Shown: positions 1 through 10,628, numbered from the stretch's first letter. The stretch is 58,575 bases of DNA from Geobacteraceae bacterium (GCA_021286935.1 JAJTBI010000010.1:1-58575); one strand, 5' to 3'. Made by a program: numbers and translations. Notes: generated by a model from the letters alone, not told the origin.

Positions 1-273
1 CAGGCACCTTTTCCCTGGCAGGTGCGTCCCGTTGCCCCTGGTGACCGGCTGGATCTGCTGGGCAGTAAAGGCAGCAGGTCGACTCAGGACCTCCTGACTG
101 ACCTGAGGATCCCCCGTTACCTGCGGCCAGCGCTGCCGCTGATCTGTTGCAACGGACAGCCACTCTGGCTGGCCGGTATCCGCCGCAGCCGTCATGCCCT
201 GGTTACCCCAAACCACCAGCAGGCGATCCGCATCATTCTCTCCGGCCAGGAACATCTGCCCCTGTTCCCTTGA
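1..273 (+). CDS. tilS: tRNA(Ile)-lysidine synthase, C-terminal fragment (5' end outside window)
   Basis: The frame is open from the first base and stops at 271-273, so only the last 90 codons are visible. The peptide reads VRPVAPGDRLDLLGSKGSR, then a segment like LLTDLRIPRYLRPALPLI, and ends with WLAGIRRSRHALVT. This matches the C-terminal domain of TilS, which typically carries VRP..PGDR..PLGM.G..K..D and a W.AG.R motif. TilS converts the wobble C of the minor tRNA-Ile to lysidine in the cytoplasm, using ATP and lysine. The catalytic PP-loop domain lies upstream of the window. tilS directly before ftsH is a common bacterial order, which supports the call. The gap of 116 bases before ftsH shows no further gene. 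Confidence 0.75.
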   Translation, partial: QAPFPWQVRPVAPGDRLDLLGSKGSRSTQDLLTDLRIPRYLRPALPLICCNGQPLWLAGIRRSRHALVTPNHQQAIRIILSGQEHLPLFP

Positions 274-389
274 TTCCCCAGCCCCTCAATTCTTAAAAGC
301 CTTGTCGTTGAAGCATAAAGTATGTTAATTTTCCTCAATTTCGCCAGACACTCGAATACACCGTTGTTCCGCCCGTGGAGGATTAACTC

Positions 390-2285
390 TTGAACCAGTT
401 CTACAAGAATCTCGCCCTGTGGCTGGTCATCAGCCTGATGATGATCATGCTGTTCAACATGTTCCAAAAGCCGCGCGTTGTTGAAGACAAACTCAGCTTC
501 AGCGAATTCATGACCCAGATCGATGACAACCGGGTCAAATCAGTTATCCTGCAAGGCAATGACCTGACCGGTAAATACCTGGACAAGGACAACAAGGAAA
601 AGGCGTTCCGCAGCTACAAACCCAGCGGTGATGCTGATCTGACCAAGAAGCTGTTGGAAAAAAAGATCACCATCCAGGCAAAACCTGAAGAAGAGCGGGT
701 CTCCTGGTTCTCAATCTTCATCTCCTGGTTCCCGCTGCTGCTGTTGGTGGGTATCTGGATCTTCTTCATGCGCCAGATGCAGATGGGTGGCGGCAAGGCC
801 ATGTCCTTCGGCAAGAGCCGCGCCAAACTGCTGACCGAAGCCCAGGGCAAGATAACCTTCGCCGATGTGGCCGGTATTGAAGAGGCCAAGGAAGAGCTGG
901 AAGAGATTATCGCTTTCCTGAAGGAGCCCAAAAAGTTCACCGCCCTGGGTGGCAAGATCCCCAAAGGGGTGCTGCTGGTGGGCCCTCCCGGTACCGGTAA
1001 AACCCTGTTGGCCCGTGCGGTAGCCGGTGAGGCCGGGGTGCCGTTCTTTTCCATCTCCGGTTCAGACTTTGTGGAGATGTTTGTCGGCGTGGGTGCCAGC
1101 CGGGTGCGTGACCTGTTCATGCAGGGCAAGAAAAACGCCCCCTGTATTATCTTTATTGATGAGATTGATGCCGTCGGACGTCACCGTGGCGCCGGACTTG
1201 GCGGTGGTCATGACGAGCGTGAGCAGACCCTGAACCAGTTACTGGTTGAGATGGACGGCTTTGAGTCCAACGAAGGGGTTATTCTCATTGCAGCAACCAA
1301 CCGTCCTGATGTCCTTGACCCGGCACTGCTGCGGCCAGGTCGCTTTGACCGCCAGGTGGTGGTGCCACGCCCTGATGTCAAAGGCCGCGAGCAGATCCTG
1401 ACGGTGCATGCCAAAAAGGTGCCGCTGACCCCTGAAGTTAATCTGGAAACCATTGCCCGTGGTACTCCCGGCTTCTCCGGCGCTGATCTGGCCAACCTGG
1501 TCAACGAGGCGGCCCTGCTGGCAGCCCGCAAGGACAAGGTTTCTGTAGATATGCAGGACTTTGATGCTGCCAAGGACAAGGTGTTGATGGGTGCCGAACG
1601 CCGCAGCATGGTCATCTCTGATGAAGAGAAGAAGAGCACTGCCTACCATGAAGCCGGTCACACCCTGGTGGCCAAGATGGTACCGGGCAGCGACCCGGTC
1701 CACAAGGTATCCATCATCCCCCGTGGCCGCGCCCTGGGCGTCACCATGCAGTTGCCGATTGAGGACAAGCACAGCTACAACCGTGAATCTTTGTTGGGCC
1801 GGATTGCGGTACTGATGGGTGGTCGTGCTGCCGAGGAGCTTATTTTCAAGACCTTTACCACCGGTGCTGGCAACGACATTGAGCGGGCAACCGAGATGGC
1901 CCGCAAGATGGTCTGCGAGTGGGGTATGAGTGACCTGATGGGGCCGGTTTCGCTGGGCAAGAAGGATGAATCAATCTTCCTGGGCCGCGATATGGCCATG
2001 CACAAGAACTTTAGTGAAGAGACCGCCATCAAGATTGATGAAGAGATCAAACGGATCGTGGATGAAAGCTACAGCCGTGCCATCACCATCCTGCGTGAGA
2101 ACGACGATGCTCTGCACCGGCTCTCACTCTGCCTGATTGAGAAAGAAAATCTGAGTGGTGCCGAAGTTGACGATATCATTGCCGGTAACGGCCCGGTCTG
2201 CACAGGCAAAAAGGCCGAAGAAGTGACAGAGACCGCTGGCAATGCCACTGAAGAACCTCCGAAACCGGTGGATATTCAGGCGTGA
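390..2285 (+). CDS. ftsH: ATP-dependent zinc metalloprotease FtsH
   Basis: FtsH is a membrane-anchored hexameric AAA+ protease that degrades misfolded membrane proteins and short-lived regulators. The 631-residue product has usual FtsH length. Two membrane segments (about 8-24 and 104-125) bracket a small periplasmic domain. The AAA+ module follows, with Walker A GPPGTGKT at 198-205, Walker B IIFIDE at 253-258 and the second region of homology ([21 protein letters not shown]). The zinc-protease site HEAGH is at 420-424, with the third ligand expected in GNDIERAT. The start is a TTG at 390, chosen because GGAGG lies about 9 bases upstream and the protein then begins with the usual short N-tail before the first helix. 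Its stop overlaps the folP start by four bases (GTGA), so the two are translationally coupled at the head of the operon. Confidence 0.97.
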   Translation: MNQFYKNLALWLVISLMMIMLFNMFQKPRVVEDKLSFSEFMTQIDDNRVKSVILQGNDLTGKYLDKDNKEKAFRSYKPSGDADLTKKLLEKKITIQAKPEEERVSWFSIFISWFPLLLLVGIWIFFMRQMQMGGGKAMSFGKSRAKLLTEAQGKITFADVAGIEEAKEELEEIIAFLKEPKKFTALGGKIPKGVLLVGPPGTGKTLLARAVAGEAGVPFFSISGSDFVEMFVGVGASRVRDLFMQGKKNAPCIIFIDEIDAVGRHRGAGLGGGHDEREQTLNQLLVEMDGFESNEGVILIAATNRPDVLDPALLRPGRFDRQVVVPRPDVKGREQILTVHAKKVPLTPEVNLETIARGTPGFSGADLANLVNEAALLAARKDKVSVDMQDFDAAKDKVLMGAERRSMVISDEEKKSTAYHEAGHTLVAKMVPGSDPVHKVSIIPRGRALGVTMQLPIEDKHSYNRESLLGRIAVLMGGRAAEELIFKTFTTGAGNDIERATEMARKMVCEWGMSDLMGPVSLGKKDESIFLGRDMAMHKNFSEETAIKIDEEIKRIVDESYSRAITILRENDDALHRLSLCLIEKENLSGAEVDDIIAGNGPVCTGKKAEEVTETAGNATEEPPKPVDIQA

Positions 2286-3523
2286 CCAAACAGCAGGACC
2301 TGAGGGCAACAGAGAGAGGGCACGAATTTCACATTCGTGCCCTCTCTCTCACCTCCCCTGCAGCTGCACAGAAAGAACTGGAACGGATCGGGGTCGATCC
2401 GGCCGGTATTGTTCAGATGCTGCCAAAACTGGAACAGCATGCCCTGTTGATACCTCAGGTGCGGGCTGCAGCAGCCAATATCCTGAAGCAGGAGATGCTC
2501 TCACTGGGGGGCGATGCTGCCGTAGCCCGGGGGACGGTGGCCTGTTCAGTAGTCAGCACCGATGTGCTGTTGATCGGCACCAGAAAACAGCTGCTGGCCC
2601 TCTGTAACAAACTGACAGGACAGCCTTTTGGCCTGAAAAATCTGGCCTCAAGCCTTGGCCTGTTTTTGCAAAACATGCAACGTCCGCCAACCACCTGGCA
2701 AACCTCCAGACGTCAGCTCTCTCTGGAGCGCCCGTTGATCATGGGCATTCTCAATGTTACCCCGGATTCCTTTTCCGATGGTGGTCGCTACGCTACGGTT
2801 GAGCAGGCTGTTGAGCAGGCACTGCAACTTGAGGCAGAAGGGGCTGACCTGCTTGATATCGGTGGTGAAAGCACCCGACCAGGAGCGCCTGCCGTTTCAG
2901 CAGAAGAGGAACGCGCACGGGTCCTGCCGGTGGTTGAGGCCCTTGTCAGTAGACTTACCATTCCGATCTCGGTTGACACCTGGAAAAGCAGCGTGGCTGC
3001 AGCCTGTCTGGCAGCAGGGGCAGAGATCATCAACGACATTAGCGGTCTGCACTTTGATCCGGCCCTGGCAGAAGTGGTTGCCCGGCATCAGGCCGGTCTG
3101 GTTCTGATGCACACCAGGGGCACCCCCCGGCAGATGCAGCAGGATACCGCTTACACAGACCGGTGGGGCGAGGTCTCTGCCAGCCTGTTACAATCGGCTG
3201 AAACCGCCCGCTCTGCCGGTATTACCCATGAACAGATTATCCTGGACCCAGGCATCGGTTTTGCCAAGGATCTGAGCGGGAACCTTGAACTGCTGCGCCG
3301 TCTGCCGGAACTGTGCTGTCTGGGGTACCCGTTGCTGGTGGGGACCTCACGAAAGTCCTTTATCGGTAAAATCCTGCAACGGGAAACAGCAGCAGACCGG
3401 CTGTTTGGTACCGCAGCCACCGTAGCCCATGCTGTAACATCAGGTGCCCGGATTGCACGGGTGCATGATGTACAGGCCATGAAAGATGTTGCCCTGATGG
3501 CCCATGCCATCAACACCCGCTAA
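2282..3523 (+). CDS. folP: Dihydropteroate synthase with ~150-residue N-terminal extension
   Basis: DHPS condenses p-aminobenzoate with dihydropterin pyrophosphate in folate synthesis. The TIM-barrel core begins near residue 154 with [15 protein letters not shown], followed by GGESTRPG, the DTWK strand, [16 protein letters not shown] and GTSRKSFIG, all family signatures. The protein has 413 residues whereas a typical FolP has about 280. The extra N-terminal part is not a DHPS module, and I do not recognise its function. The GTG start overlaps the ftsH stop and no other plausible start lies near the core, so the extension appears genuinely translated. The gene is followed 21 bases later by cdaA on the same strand. 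Confidence 0.95.
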   Translation: MTKQQDLRATERGHEFHIRALSLTSPAAAQKELERIGVDPAGIVQMLPKLEQHALLIPQVRAAAANILKQEMLSLGGDAAVARGTVACSVVSTDVLLIGTRKQLLALCNKLTGQPFGLKNLASSLGLFLQNMQRPPTTWQTSRRQLSLERPLIMGILNVTPDSFSDGGRYATVEQAVEQALQLEAEGADLLDIGGESTRPGAPAVSAEEERARVLPVVEALVSRLTIPISVDTWKSSVAAACLAAGAEIINDISGLHFDPALAEVVARHQAGLVLMHTRGTPRQMQQDTAYTDRWGEVSASLLQSAETARSAGITHEQIILDPGIGFAKDLSGNLELLRRLPELCCLGYPLLVGTSRKSFIGKILQRETAADRLFGTAATVAHAVTSGARIARVHDVQAMKDVALMAHAINTR

Positions 3524-3544
3524 CCTTGTAGTCTGAGACGACTT

Positions 3545-4291
3545 ATGAGCTGCCCTATCGACCTGACCGGCATCAGTGACAGCATTATTCTGGCTGCCCT
3601 GATCTATCTCTTTGCCCTGCTGATCCGGCGTGATGTTGCCCTGCGCCTGCTGGGGGTGATGGGGATACTGGTGGCTTTTTCCCTGATTGCCCGCCTGAGT
3701 CGCTTTGCTCCCCTTATCCGTGTTATTGACGTAATCGTCCTCTCCATGCCGGTTGTCCTGGCAATCATCTTCCAGAATGACCTGCGTCGAGCCCTGCTGA
3801 TGCTGGGCAAACGCCAGCAGCAGGCAGCTGACCAACCTGCGGATGACGGTACCGTAGATGAAGTACTACGGGCTTTGGCAGATATGGCCAGCCGTCAGAT
3901 CGGCGCCCTGATTGTGGTGGTCAGACAGCAGCCGATTGAGCACCTGATTCAGGTAGGAACTGACATTGATGCCAAGGTAACCAGCGAGCTGCTCAACTCG
4001 ATCTTCCTGCCCTATTCACCGATCCATGATGGTGCCGTAATCCTGCATCAGAGCAAGATCACCCGGGCTGGCTGCCTGCTGCCCCTCTCCCACAATCCTG
4101 ATATTTCAAAGAGTTTCGGCACCCGTCATCGGGCAGCTCTGGGGCTCTCGGACTTATCTGATGCACTGGTGCTTGTTGTTTCAGAAGAGACAGGCAAGAT
4201 CTCAGCGGTCCACGACAGCAAGATTACCTACGACATCGACATGACAGACCTGAAAAAGCGATTAAAAAAGGCCATGGCCCACCATGGCTGA
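3545..4291 (+). CDS. cdaA: Membrane diadenylate cyclase CdaA (DisA_N/DAC domain)
   Basis: CdaA makes cyclic di-AMP from two ATP. The 248-residue protein has about three N-terminal hydrophobic helices (to about residue 85), then the DAC domain with both diagnostic motifs: DGA at 162-164 (IHDGAVIL) and RHR at 194-196 ([11 protein letters not shown]). The product therefore looks catalytically complete. It sits 26 bases upstream of glmM. The cdaA-glmM pairing is widespread in bacteria, and in Gram-positives GlmM binds CdaA and inhibits it, so the linkage probably reflects coordination of cell-wall precursor supply with c-di-AMP. The cdaR gene that usually accompanies cdaA in Firmicutes is absent here. 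Confidence 0.94.
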   Translation: MSCPIDLTGISDSIILAALIYLFALLIRRDVALRLLGVMGILVAFSLIARLSRFAPLIRVIDVIVLSMPVVLAIIFQNDLRRALLMLGKRQQQAADQPADDGTVDEVLRALADMASRQIGALIVVVRQQPIEHLIQVGTDIDAKVTSELLNSIFLPYSPIHDGAVILHQSKITRAGCLLPLSHNPDISKSFGTRHRAALGLSDLSDALVLVVSEETGKISAVHDSKITYDIDMTDLKKRLKKAMAHHG

Positions 4292-4317
4292 GGCACCATA
4301 AAAGGAGCATCCTTCCC

Positions 4318-5676
4318 ATGAAAAAACTATTCGGCACTGATGGTGTTCGCGGTGTAGCCAACATCCATCCCATGACCACAGAAACCGCCATGCAACTTGG
4401 CCGTGCTGCTGCCTACGTCTTTAAGAACACCCACGGCAAACGCCACCGGATTGTCATCGGTAAGGACACCCGCATCTCCGGTTATATGCTGGAAAGTGCC
4501 CTGGTGGCAGGTATCTGTTCCATGGGGGTGGATGTGCTGCTGGTGGGGCCTCTGCCCACTCCCGGCATTGCCAATATCACCAAGTCCATGCGAGCTGATG
4601 CAGGGGTGGTGATCTCCGCCTCCCACAACCCGTTCCAGGACAATGGCATCAAGTTTTTCTCAGCCGACGGCTACAAATTACCGGACGAGATTGAACTGAA
4701 GATGGAAAAATTGCTGGACTCCAAGAAAATCGATGCCCTGCGCCCCACAGCCGACGAGGTGGGTAAGGCATTCCGGATTGATGATGCAGCGGGGCGTTAC
4801 ATTGTCTTCCTCAAAAACACCTTTCCTCAGGATCTGGATCTGACCGGCATGAAGATTGTACTGGATTGCGGCAACGGCGCTGCCTACAAAGTGGCACCGG
4901 CTGTATTTGCAGAACTGGGAGCAGAAGTAATCCCGTTGGGGGTGAAGCCAAACGGCACAAACATCAATGCCGGTTGCGGTTCGCTGCACCCTGAAGTGAT
5001 CAGCGAAGCGGTCAAGCAGCACCGGGCGGATATCGGCATCGCCCTGGATGGTGACGCTGACCGGGTAATCGTCTGCGATGAATTTGGTAATGAGGTCAAT
5101 GGCGACCAGATCATGGCTATCTGTGCCACCGATATGATTGCCCGCAAGCAGCTTAAAAAGAAGACCCTGGTGGCCACGGTGATGAGCAACATGGGTCTGG
5201 ACATCGCCCTGCGCAAGGTGGGCGGCAAGATCATCAAGACCGCCGTTGGTGATCGCTATGTGGTGGAGGAAATGCGCAAAGGGGGGTATAATCTTGGGGG
5301 TGAGCAGTCCGGGCACCTGATCTTTCTGGACAACAATACCACCGGTGATGGGGTGCTGGCCGCCCTGCAACTGCTGGCCGTGATGCGCCGCCAGGAGAAA
5401 CCACTCTCGGAGCTTGCCGAGGTGATGATCCCCCTGCCCCAGGTGCTGGTCAACGTGCGGGTCAGAGAACGTCAGGATATCATGACCATTCCTGCGGTTG
5501 CCGCTGCCATCAGAGGCGTTGAGGAAAAACTGGGTAATGAAGGTCGCGTCCTGATCCGCTATTCCGGTACTGAGCCGCTGCTGCGGATTATGCTGGAAGG
5601 GCAGGACAAATACGAGATTACCGATTGGGCTAACGAAGTCGCTGATCTGGTCAGGCATCACATAGGAGAAAAGTAG
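4318..5676 (+). CDS. glmM: Phosphoglucosamine mutase
   Basis: GlmM interconverts glucosamine-6-phosphate and glucosamine-1-phosphate on the route to UDP-GlcNAc for peptidoglycan and LPS. The 452-residue protein shows the phosphohexomutase motifs in order: the N-terminal FGTDGVRG, the phosphoserine loop ISASHNP with Ser102 (the same number as in E. coli GlmM), the metal-binding DGDADR, the sugar-binding GEQSGH, and the phosphate-binding [10 protein letters not shown] near the C-terminus. The ATG is preceded by AAAGGAGC at good spacing. It lies between cdaA and pdxJ with one base separating its stop from the pdxJ start codon. Confidence 0.97.
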   Translation: MKKLFGTDGVRGVANIHPMTTETAMQLGRAAAYVFKNTHGKRHRIVIGKDTRISGYMLESALVAGICSMGVDVLLVGPLPTPGIANITKSMRADAGVVISASHNPFQDNGIKFFSADGYKLPDEIELKMEKLLDSKKIDALRPTADEVGKAFRIDDAAGRYIVFLKNTFPQDLDLTGMKIVLDCGNGAAYKVAPAVFAELGAEVIPLGVKPNGTNINAGCGSLHPEVISEAVKQHRADIGIALDGDADRVIVCDEFGNEVNGDQIMAICATDMIARKQLKKKTLVATVMSNMGLDIALRKVGGKIIKTAVGDRYVVEEMRKGGYNLGGEQSGHLIFLDNNTTGDGVLAALQLLAVMRRQEKPLSELAEVMIPLPQVLVNVRVRERQDIMTIPAVAAAIRGVEEKLGNEGRVLIRYSGTEPLLRIMLEGQDKYEITDWANEVADLVRHHIGEK

Positions 5677-5677
5677 T

Positions 5678-6397
5678 ATGGCAAAGCTGGGTTTGAATGT
5701 TGATCACATTGCCACGGTACGACAGGCACGGGGCGGCACAGAACCGGACCCGGTTACCGCTGCCGCCATGGGTGAACTGGCCGGTGCCGAAGGGATTACG
5801 ATCCATCTGCGGGAGGACCGTCGCCATATTCAGGATCGTGATCTGGAGATCCTGCGCAGGACCGTACAGACCAAACTGAATCTGGAAATGGCTGCCACCG
5901 ATGAGATGGTAGGAATTGCCTGCCGGATCAAGCCGGAACAATGCACTCTGGTACCTGAAAAGCGCCAGGAGCTGACCACCGAAGGCGGCCTGGATGTGGT
6001 TGGTAACCTGGCTGCCATCACCAAGGCGACCGCCCGTCTGCACGAGGCCGGGATTCTGGTCAGCCTGTTTGTTGATCCAACCGCTGCACAGATCAGAGCC
6101 TCAAAGGAAAGCGGTGCTGATGCGATCGAGATTCACACCGGAAGCTATGCTGAGGCCCGAGATGAACAGTCCCGACACCATGAGCTGGCTGCGATCCGGG
6201 AAGCGATCAGACTGGGTAACGAACTGGGGTTAACCGTACATGCCGGACACGGACTGAATTACGTTAATATCCTTCCCCTGACCGGACTAAGTGGCATTGA
6301 GGAGTTCAATATTGGCCACAGCATCATCTCTCGCGCCATGCTGGTGGGACTTGACCGGGCTGTGCGTGAGATGGTGGCGCTGATCCGCCGGCCATGA
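5678..6397 (+). CDS. pdxJ: Pyridoxine 5'-phosphate synthase
   Basis: PdxJ performs the ring-closing step of the DXP-dependent vitamin B6 pathway, joining 1-deoxyxylulose-5-phosphate and 3-amino-2-oxopropyl phosphate. The 239-residue TIM-barrel protein has the family N-terminus ([17 protein letters not shown]), the segment [13 protein letters not shown] with the active-site His/Arg, and the late HAGHGLNY motif. The length is normal. The gene starts immediately after glmM and its end overlaps acpS by four bases (ATGA). pdxJ-acpS linkage is common in Proteobacteria, so the order itself supports the call. Confidence 0.97.
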   Translation: MAKLGLNVDHIATVRQARGGTEPDPVTAAAMGELAGAEGITIHLREDRRHIQDRDLEILRRTVQTKLNLEMAATDEMVGIACRIKPEQCTLVPEKRQELTTEGGLDVVGNLAAITKATARLHEAGILVSLFVDPTAAQIRASKESGADAIEIHTGSYAEARDEQSRHHELAAIREAIRLGNELGLTVHAGHGLNYVNILPLTGLSGIEEFNIGHSIISRAMLVGLDRAVREMVALIRRP

Positions 6398-6774
6398 TTC
6401 TCGGCATCGGCATCGATACGGTGGAGATCAGCCGTTTTCAGCGTTTTCTGGATGAGGACAACCAAGCCTTGCTGAACCGGCTCTTTGCCCCGGCAGAACA
6501 GGCATACTGCCGGCCCAGAAAGCAAGCGGCCTCCTGCCTGGCAGCCCGTTTTGCCGCCAAGGAGGCTTTTGTAAAGGCATTGGGAACCGGTCTGCGGGAT
6601 GGTATCTGCTGGACCGAAATCGAAGTCATCAATGACCTGCTGGGTAAACCTTCCCTGAAACTGTCAGGACGAGCCCTCCAGTTTTTTTCTGAACAAGGCT
6701 CGACAACAGCACATCTGTCACTGTCCCACGATGGTGGCCATGCAGTTGCACAGGTCATACTGGAGGCGCCATGA
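6394..6774 (+). CDS. acpS: Holo-[acyl-carrier-protein] synthase
   Basis: AcpS moves the 4'-phosphopantetheine arm from CoA to apo-acyl carrier protein. The small 126-residue protein has the two Mg2+/CoA-binding signatures of the family: [12 protein letters not shown] near the N-terminus with the conserved Asp, and [15 protein letters not shown] with the conserved Glu and Lys. The C-terminal [16 protein letters not shown] matches the last strands. The start overlaps the pdxJ stop and its own stop overlaps the nnr start, so the three genes are translationally coupled. Confidence 0.95.
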   Translation: MILGIGIDTVEISRFQRFLDEDNQALLNRLFAPAEQAYCRPRKQAASCLAARFAAKEAFVKALGTGLRDGICWTEIEVINDLLGKPSLKLSGRALQFFSEQGSTTAHLSLSHDGGHAVAQVILEAP

Positions 6775-8345
6775 AGATCGTCACCGCCCATACCATGCAG
6801 GAGCTTGACCGCCGTGCCATCAATGAATACGGGATCCCCGGACGCGACCTGATGGAGCGGGCCGGGCGGGGCTGTGCCGAGCATATCCTGGCCGCTTATG
6901 GTACCCGACGGAGCAAACGGGTTGTCATTCTGGCCGGTAAAGGCAACAACGGCGGCGATGGCTATGTAATTGCCCGTTACCTGCTGGAAAAAGAATGGCA
7001 GGTGCTGGTGATTGTACTGGCTAACCGGGACAGTATCAGTGGTGATGCCGAGACTAATCTGGTACTGCTGCCAGAGGATAGTGTACGTTTTTGTCCCGGC
7101 GAAGGGGAATTGACCGAGAAATATACTGACGACCTGCAGCAGGCCGATGTGTTGGTTGATGCCCTTTTGGGAACCGGCCTACGCAGTGATCTGACCGGGG
7201 TCTATCGGGAAGCGGTAGAACAGATCAACGCCGCACCGGGCAAAGTGGTGGCGGTGGATATCCCCACCGGCATTCACGGCACTACCGGCCGGATTCTGGG
7301 ACAAACCGTCCATGCCAACATGACAGTCACTTTCGGAATCGCCAAGCTGGGTCATGTACTCTACCCGGCTGCCGAACATGTAGGCAGACTGGTCATCGTG
7401 GATATCGGCATCCCGCCCCAACTGATGGAAGAGGCAGTTGGTTACGACTTTCTGAATGAAAAGCTGATGGCACCGCTGGTTAAGCGACGTGACCGTCAGG
7501 CCCACAAAGGGACCTATGGTCACTGTCTGATTGTTGCCGGATCAACCGGCAAAACCGGCGCTGCTGCCCTGGCTGCCAACAGTGCCGTACGGACCGGTTC
7601 CGGGCTGGTTACCCTGGCGGTACCGGAAAGCATCAATCAGATCCTTGAAATAAAAACCACCGAGGCGATGACACTGCCGCTACCCGATGCTGGAAGCGGA
7701 CATTTAACCATCCATTCCCTTGTGGCCCTTGAAAAGCAGCTGGCCGGCAAAGATGCCCTTGCCATCGGCCCGGGTATCGATCGTCGCCCGGCCAGCGTCA
7801 CTGTGGTGCAGACCCTGATCGAAACCGTTTCCATTCCAATGGTTATTGATGCCGACGGCCTGAACGCTCTGGCAGAAGACACCAGTATCCTGCATCGCCG
7901 CCGTTCACCAAACATCGTCCTGACCCCCCACCCCGGTGAGATGTCCCGCCTGCTGGGCTCTGCCATCCCTGATGTGGCTGCTATCCGGATCTCGGTTGCC
8001 CAGGAGTTTGCCCGAACCTTTGGTGTCCATGTCGTCCTGAAAGGCGCCCGTACCATTATCGCTGCCCCCAACGGCATGGCAGCCATCAACGGCAGCGGCA
8101 ACCCCGGCATGGCAAGCGGCGGTATGGGAGATGTATTGACCGGCATCATCGTTTCACTGCTGGGCCAGGGCTATTCGGCCTGGAACGCCTGCCGCCTGGG
8201 AGTCTTCATCCACGGCCTGGCCGGTGATCTGGTGGCCATGGAACAGGGTGAAATAGGCATGACCGCCACCGACCTGATGGCGCGTATTCCGCTGGCACTC
8301 AACCGGCTCCTGAATCTTCCTGCAAACTATCATCAACCCGCTTAA
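6771..8345 (+). CDS. nnr: Bifunctional NAD(P)HX epimerase / ADP-dependent NAD(P)HX dehydratase
   Basis: This enzyme repairs hydrated NADH and NADPH. The N-terminal YjeF_N domain (about 1-215) epimerises R- and S-NAD(P)HX and shows GKGNNGGDGYVIARYL and the VDIPTGIHG loop. The C-terminal ribokinase-like domain (about 225-510) dehydrates S-NAD(P)HX with ADP and shows LTPHPGEMSRLL and the glycine-rich GNPGMASGGMGDVLTG motif. At 524 residues it has the usual length for the fused form. The start overlaps acpS by four bases. It is followed after 15 bases by a CBS-domain gene, and tsaE follows that, an order seen in other Geobacter-type genomes. Confidence 0.95.
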   Translation: MKIVTAHTMQELDRRAINEYGIPGRDLMERAGRGCAEHILAAYGTRRSKRVVILAGKGNNGGDGYVIARYLLEKEWQVLVIVLANRDSISGDAETNLVLLPEDSVRFCPGEGELTEKYTDDLQQADVLVDALLGTGLRSDLTGVYREAVEQINAAPGKVVAVDIPTGIHGTTGRILGQTVHANMTVTFGIAKLGHVLYPAAEHVGRLVIVDIGIPPQLMEEAVGYDFLNEKLMAPLVKRRDRQAHKGTYGHCLIVAGSTGKTGAAALAANSAVRTGSGLVTLAVPESINQILEIKTTEAMTLPLPDAGSGHLTIHSLVALEKQLAGKDALAIGPGIDRRPASVTVVQTLIETVSIPMVIDADGLNALAEDTSILHRRRSPNIVLTPHPGEMSRLLGSAIPDVAAIRISVAQEFARTFGVHVVLKGARTIIAAPNGMAAINGSGNPGMASGGMGDVLTGIIVSLLGQGYSAWNACRLGVFIHGLAGDLVAMEQGEIGMTATDLMARIPLALNRLLNLPANYHQPA

Positions 8346-8360
8346 CCCAAGGAGCGACCC

Positions 8361-8810
8361 ATGAAAACTGTTGCTGAAATCATGACCAGAGACGTGATTA
8401 CCGTAGGAACCGAAACAACCATCCGCGATCTTGCCGAACTGTTCGTCACCCACCGGATCAGCTCGTTACCGGTTGTTGACGCCGCCGGCACACTAATCGG
8501 TATGGTGACTGAATCTGACTTGGTGGAGCAAAGTAAAAGCGTACATCTGCCAACCGTAATCAGCCTGTTCGACTGGGTGATTTACCTTGAATCGGAAAAA
8601 ACCCTGGAAAAAGAGTTGAAAAAGATGGGAGGCAGGACCGTTGCCGACATCTATCAACCTGAAACCATCACCATTGCCCCGACAGCATCACTCAGCGAAG
8701 CGGCTGATCTGATGAGTGCCCACCATACCAACGCCGTACCGGTGCTGGACAACGGCAAGCTGGCAGGCATCGTGGCCCGTATCGACATCATCCGCACCCT
8801 GCTGGTATAG
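8361..8810 (+). CDS. Stand-alone CBS-domain pair protein
   Basis: The 149-residue protein consists almost entirely of two CBS motifs (about 7-60 and 88-145). The first reads MTRDVITVGTETTIRDLAELF...ISSLPVVD...LIGMVTESDLV. The second reads PETITIAPTASLSEAADLM...AVPVLDNGKLAGIVARIDII. Such paired domains form a Bateman module that binds adenine nucleotides and acts as an energy or nucleotide sensor. No catalytic domain is attached, so the effector or partner cannot be named. The gap between the two motifs (about 61-87) contains a short non-CBS insert. An AGGAG-type ribosome site precedes the ATG. The position between nnr and tsaE may be only operon convenience. Confidence 0.9.
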   Translation: MKTVAEIMTRDVITVGTETTIRDLAELFVTHRISSLPVVDAAGTLIGMVTESDLVEQSKSVHLPTVISLFDWVIYLESEKTLEKELKKMGGRTVADIYQPETITIAPTASLSEAADLMSAHHTNAVPVLDNGKLAGIVARIDIIRTLLV

Positions 8811-8818
8811 GGGAGACC

Positions 8819-9349
8819 ATGCCCCAACGGAGCATGGAGCTGGTAATTGAAACCGGCTCCTTTGAACAGACTGAGGCAGCGGGAAACAGGCTGGGCAGGC
8901 TACTTGAACCAGGTGACGTGGTGACCTTATCCGGTGAACTGGGTGGCGGCAAAACCTGCTTTGTGCGTGGGGTGGTTGCATCGCTGGCCCCAGCCAGCAA
9001 AGAACTGGTGGCTTCCCCCACCTTTGCCATCCTCAATGAGTATCCGGGGCAGCCACCGGTGCTGCACTATGACTGTTATCGCCTGCGTAGCAGTGATGAT
9101 GCCATAGAACTGGGACTTGAAGAACAACTCTCCGGAGATGCAGTCTGCCTGATTGAGTGGCCGGAACGGATAGCAGACGTCCTGCCTGATGAGCGGCTTG
9201 AAGTGCTGTTTGAATATTCCGGTGAGGACCAGCGTTCCATCACCTTTTTCCCCCATGGCTCCCGTGGAATAAAATTGGTTGAACAGCTGAAAGGCACTGG
9301 TGATTGCTGCAAAAAATCCTTGTCTGAGGAACATCGTTCTGATATTTAG
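8819..9349 (+). CDS. tsaE: tRNA threonylcarbamoyladenosine biosynthesis ATPase TsaE
   Basis: TsaE is the ATPase partner of TsaB and TsaD that completes the t6A37 modification of ANN-decoding tRNAs. The P-loop GELGGGKT lies at 39-46, followed by the family motifs ASPTFAILNEYP, LHYDCYRL and the late LIEWPERI. The core is normal, but the product is 176 residues, about 20 longer than usual, with a hydrophilic C-terminal tail that looks dispensable. It begins eight bases after the CBS gene. lysC follows after 42 bases. Confidence 0.95.
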   Translation: MPQRSMELVIETGSFEQTEAAGNRLGRLLEPGDVVTLSGELGGGKTCFVRGVVASLAPASKELVASPTFAILNEYPGQPPVLHYDCYRLRSSDDAIELGLEEQLSGDAVCLIEWPERIADVLPDERLEVLFEYSGEDQRSITFFPHGSRGIKLVEQLKGTGDCCKKSLSEEHRSDI

Positions 9350-9391
9350 TAATTCTTTCATCTTTGATCTGTTCTGTGAAGGAGTAACAGT

Positions 9392-10606
9392 ATGGCACTG
9401 GTAGTCCAGAAATATGGAGGGACCTCGGTCGGCACCACAGACCGAATCAAGAATGTCGCCAAGCGGATCATCAAGACCTACGAGGCGGGCAATGAGGTTG
9501 TGGTAGTTGTTTCAGCAATGTCAGGTGAGACCAACAAACTGGTGGCCCTGGCCAATGAGATGATGGACATTCCTGACAACCGCGAATACGACGTAGTGGT
9601 TGCAACCGGCGAGCAGGTAACCATCGGCCTGCTGTCCATGTACCTGAAGTCTCTGGGGTACAAAGCCAAGTCCTACATGGGCTGGCAGGTACCGATCATC
9701 ACCGACAGCACCTTTGCGAAGGCGCGGATTGAAAGTATTGACGACACCAAGGTGCGCGCCGATCTGAAGGCCGGTAATATTGTGGTGGTGGCCGGCTTCC
9801 AGGGTATGGACAAGGAAGGCAACCTGACCACTCTTGGTCGTGGCGGCTCGGACACCTCGGCCGTTGCCCTTGCAGCTGCCCTCAAAGCTGATGTCTGCGA
9901 AATCTACACCGATGTAGATGGCGTCTACACGACTGATCCCAACGTCTGCAAAGAGGCCCGCAAGGTGGAAAAGGTCTCCTACGACGAAATGCTGGAACTG
10001 GCCAGCCTTGGTGCCAAGGTACTGCAGATCCGCTCGGTTGAGTTTGCCAAGAAATTTAATGTGGACATTCATGTCCGCTCTAGCCTGAATGAAAACACCG
10101 GTACCATGGTTACCAGGGAGGATAAAGATATGGAAGGGATTCTCGTTTCCGGAGTAGCGTACGACAAGAATGAAGCCAAGATTGCCGTACTGGGAGTACC
10201 TGACAAACCAGGTATTGCAGCAAAGATTCTTACCCCGCTCTCTGATGCGGCTATTTCCGTTGACATGATTGTACAGAACGTCAGCCACGACGGCCTGACC
10301 GATTTCACCTTCACCGTCACCAAGGCGGACCTCAAGAAGGCGCTGTTGATCACCAACGAAGCTGCCAAAGAGGTTCAGGCAAAAGAAGTTCAGTCTGATG
10401 AAAACATCAGCAAGATCTCCATTGTCGGCCTGGGTATGCGCAGCCATGCTGGTGTTGCCACCCGCATGTTTGCGGTGCTGGCAAAAAACAGCATCAACAT
10501 CGGCATGATATCCACCTCTGAAATCAAGGTTTCAGTGGTAATTGATGAGAAATACACAGAACTGGCCGTGCGGGTTCTACATGAGGAGTTCGGTCTGCAG
10601 GGGTAA
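9392..10606 (+). CDS. lysC: Aspartate kinase, monofunctional
   Basis: LysC phosphorylates L-aspartate, the first committed step to lysine, threonine, methionine and diaminopimelate. The 404-residue protein starts with the diagnostic VQKYGGTSVG and carries the kinase signatures VSAMSGETNKL, LGRGGSDTSAVALA and EIYTDVDGVYTTDP. Two C-terminal ACT domains follow (about 270-335 and 345-404; the second contains SHAGVATRMFAVLA and INIGMISTSEIK), as in lysine/threonine-regulated aspartokinases. The ATG is preceded by GAAGGAG. This is the last gene of the operon and a hairpin follows 22 bases after its stop. Confidence 0.96.
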   Translation: MALVVQKYGGTSVGTTDRIKNVAKRIIKTYEAGNEVVVVVSAMSGETNKLVALANEMMDIPDNREYDVVVATGEQVTIGLLSMYLKSLGYKAKSYMGWQVPIITDSTFAKARIESIDDTKVRADLKAGNIVVVAGFQGMDKEGNLTTLGRGGSDTSAVALAAALKADVCEIYTDVDGVYTTDPNVCKEARKVEKVSYDEMLELASLGAKVLQIRSVEFAKKFNVDIHVRSSLNENTGTMVTREDKDMEGILVSGVAYDKNEAKIAVLGVPDKPGIAAKILTPLSDAAISVDMIVQNVSHDGLTDFTFTVTKADLKKALLITNEAAKEVQAKEVQSDENISKISIVGLGMRSHAGVATRMFAVLAKNSINIGMISTSEIKVSVVIDEKYTELAVRVLHEEFGLQG

Positions 10607-10628
10607 ACCGCTCTATCTGACGCAAAAG

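Noticed and set aside
4678..5661. 327-codon open frame on the minus strand across glmM
   Set aside because: It is a shadow frame opposite a well-conserved gene with no recognisable domain and no ribosome site. The same holds for long frames opposite pyc (49539-50498, 51042-52094) and tex (40180-41979).
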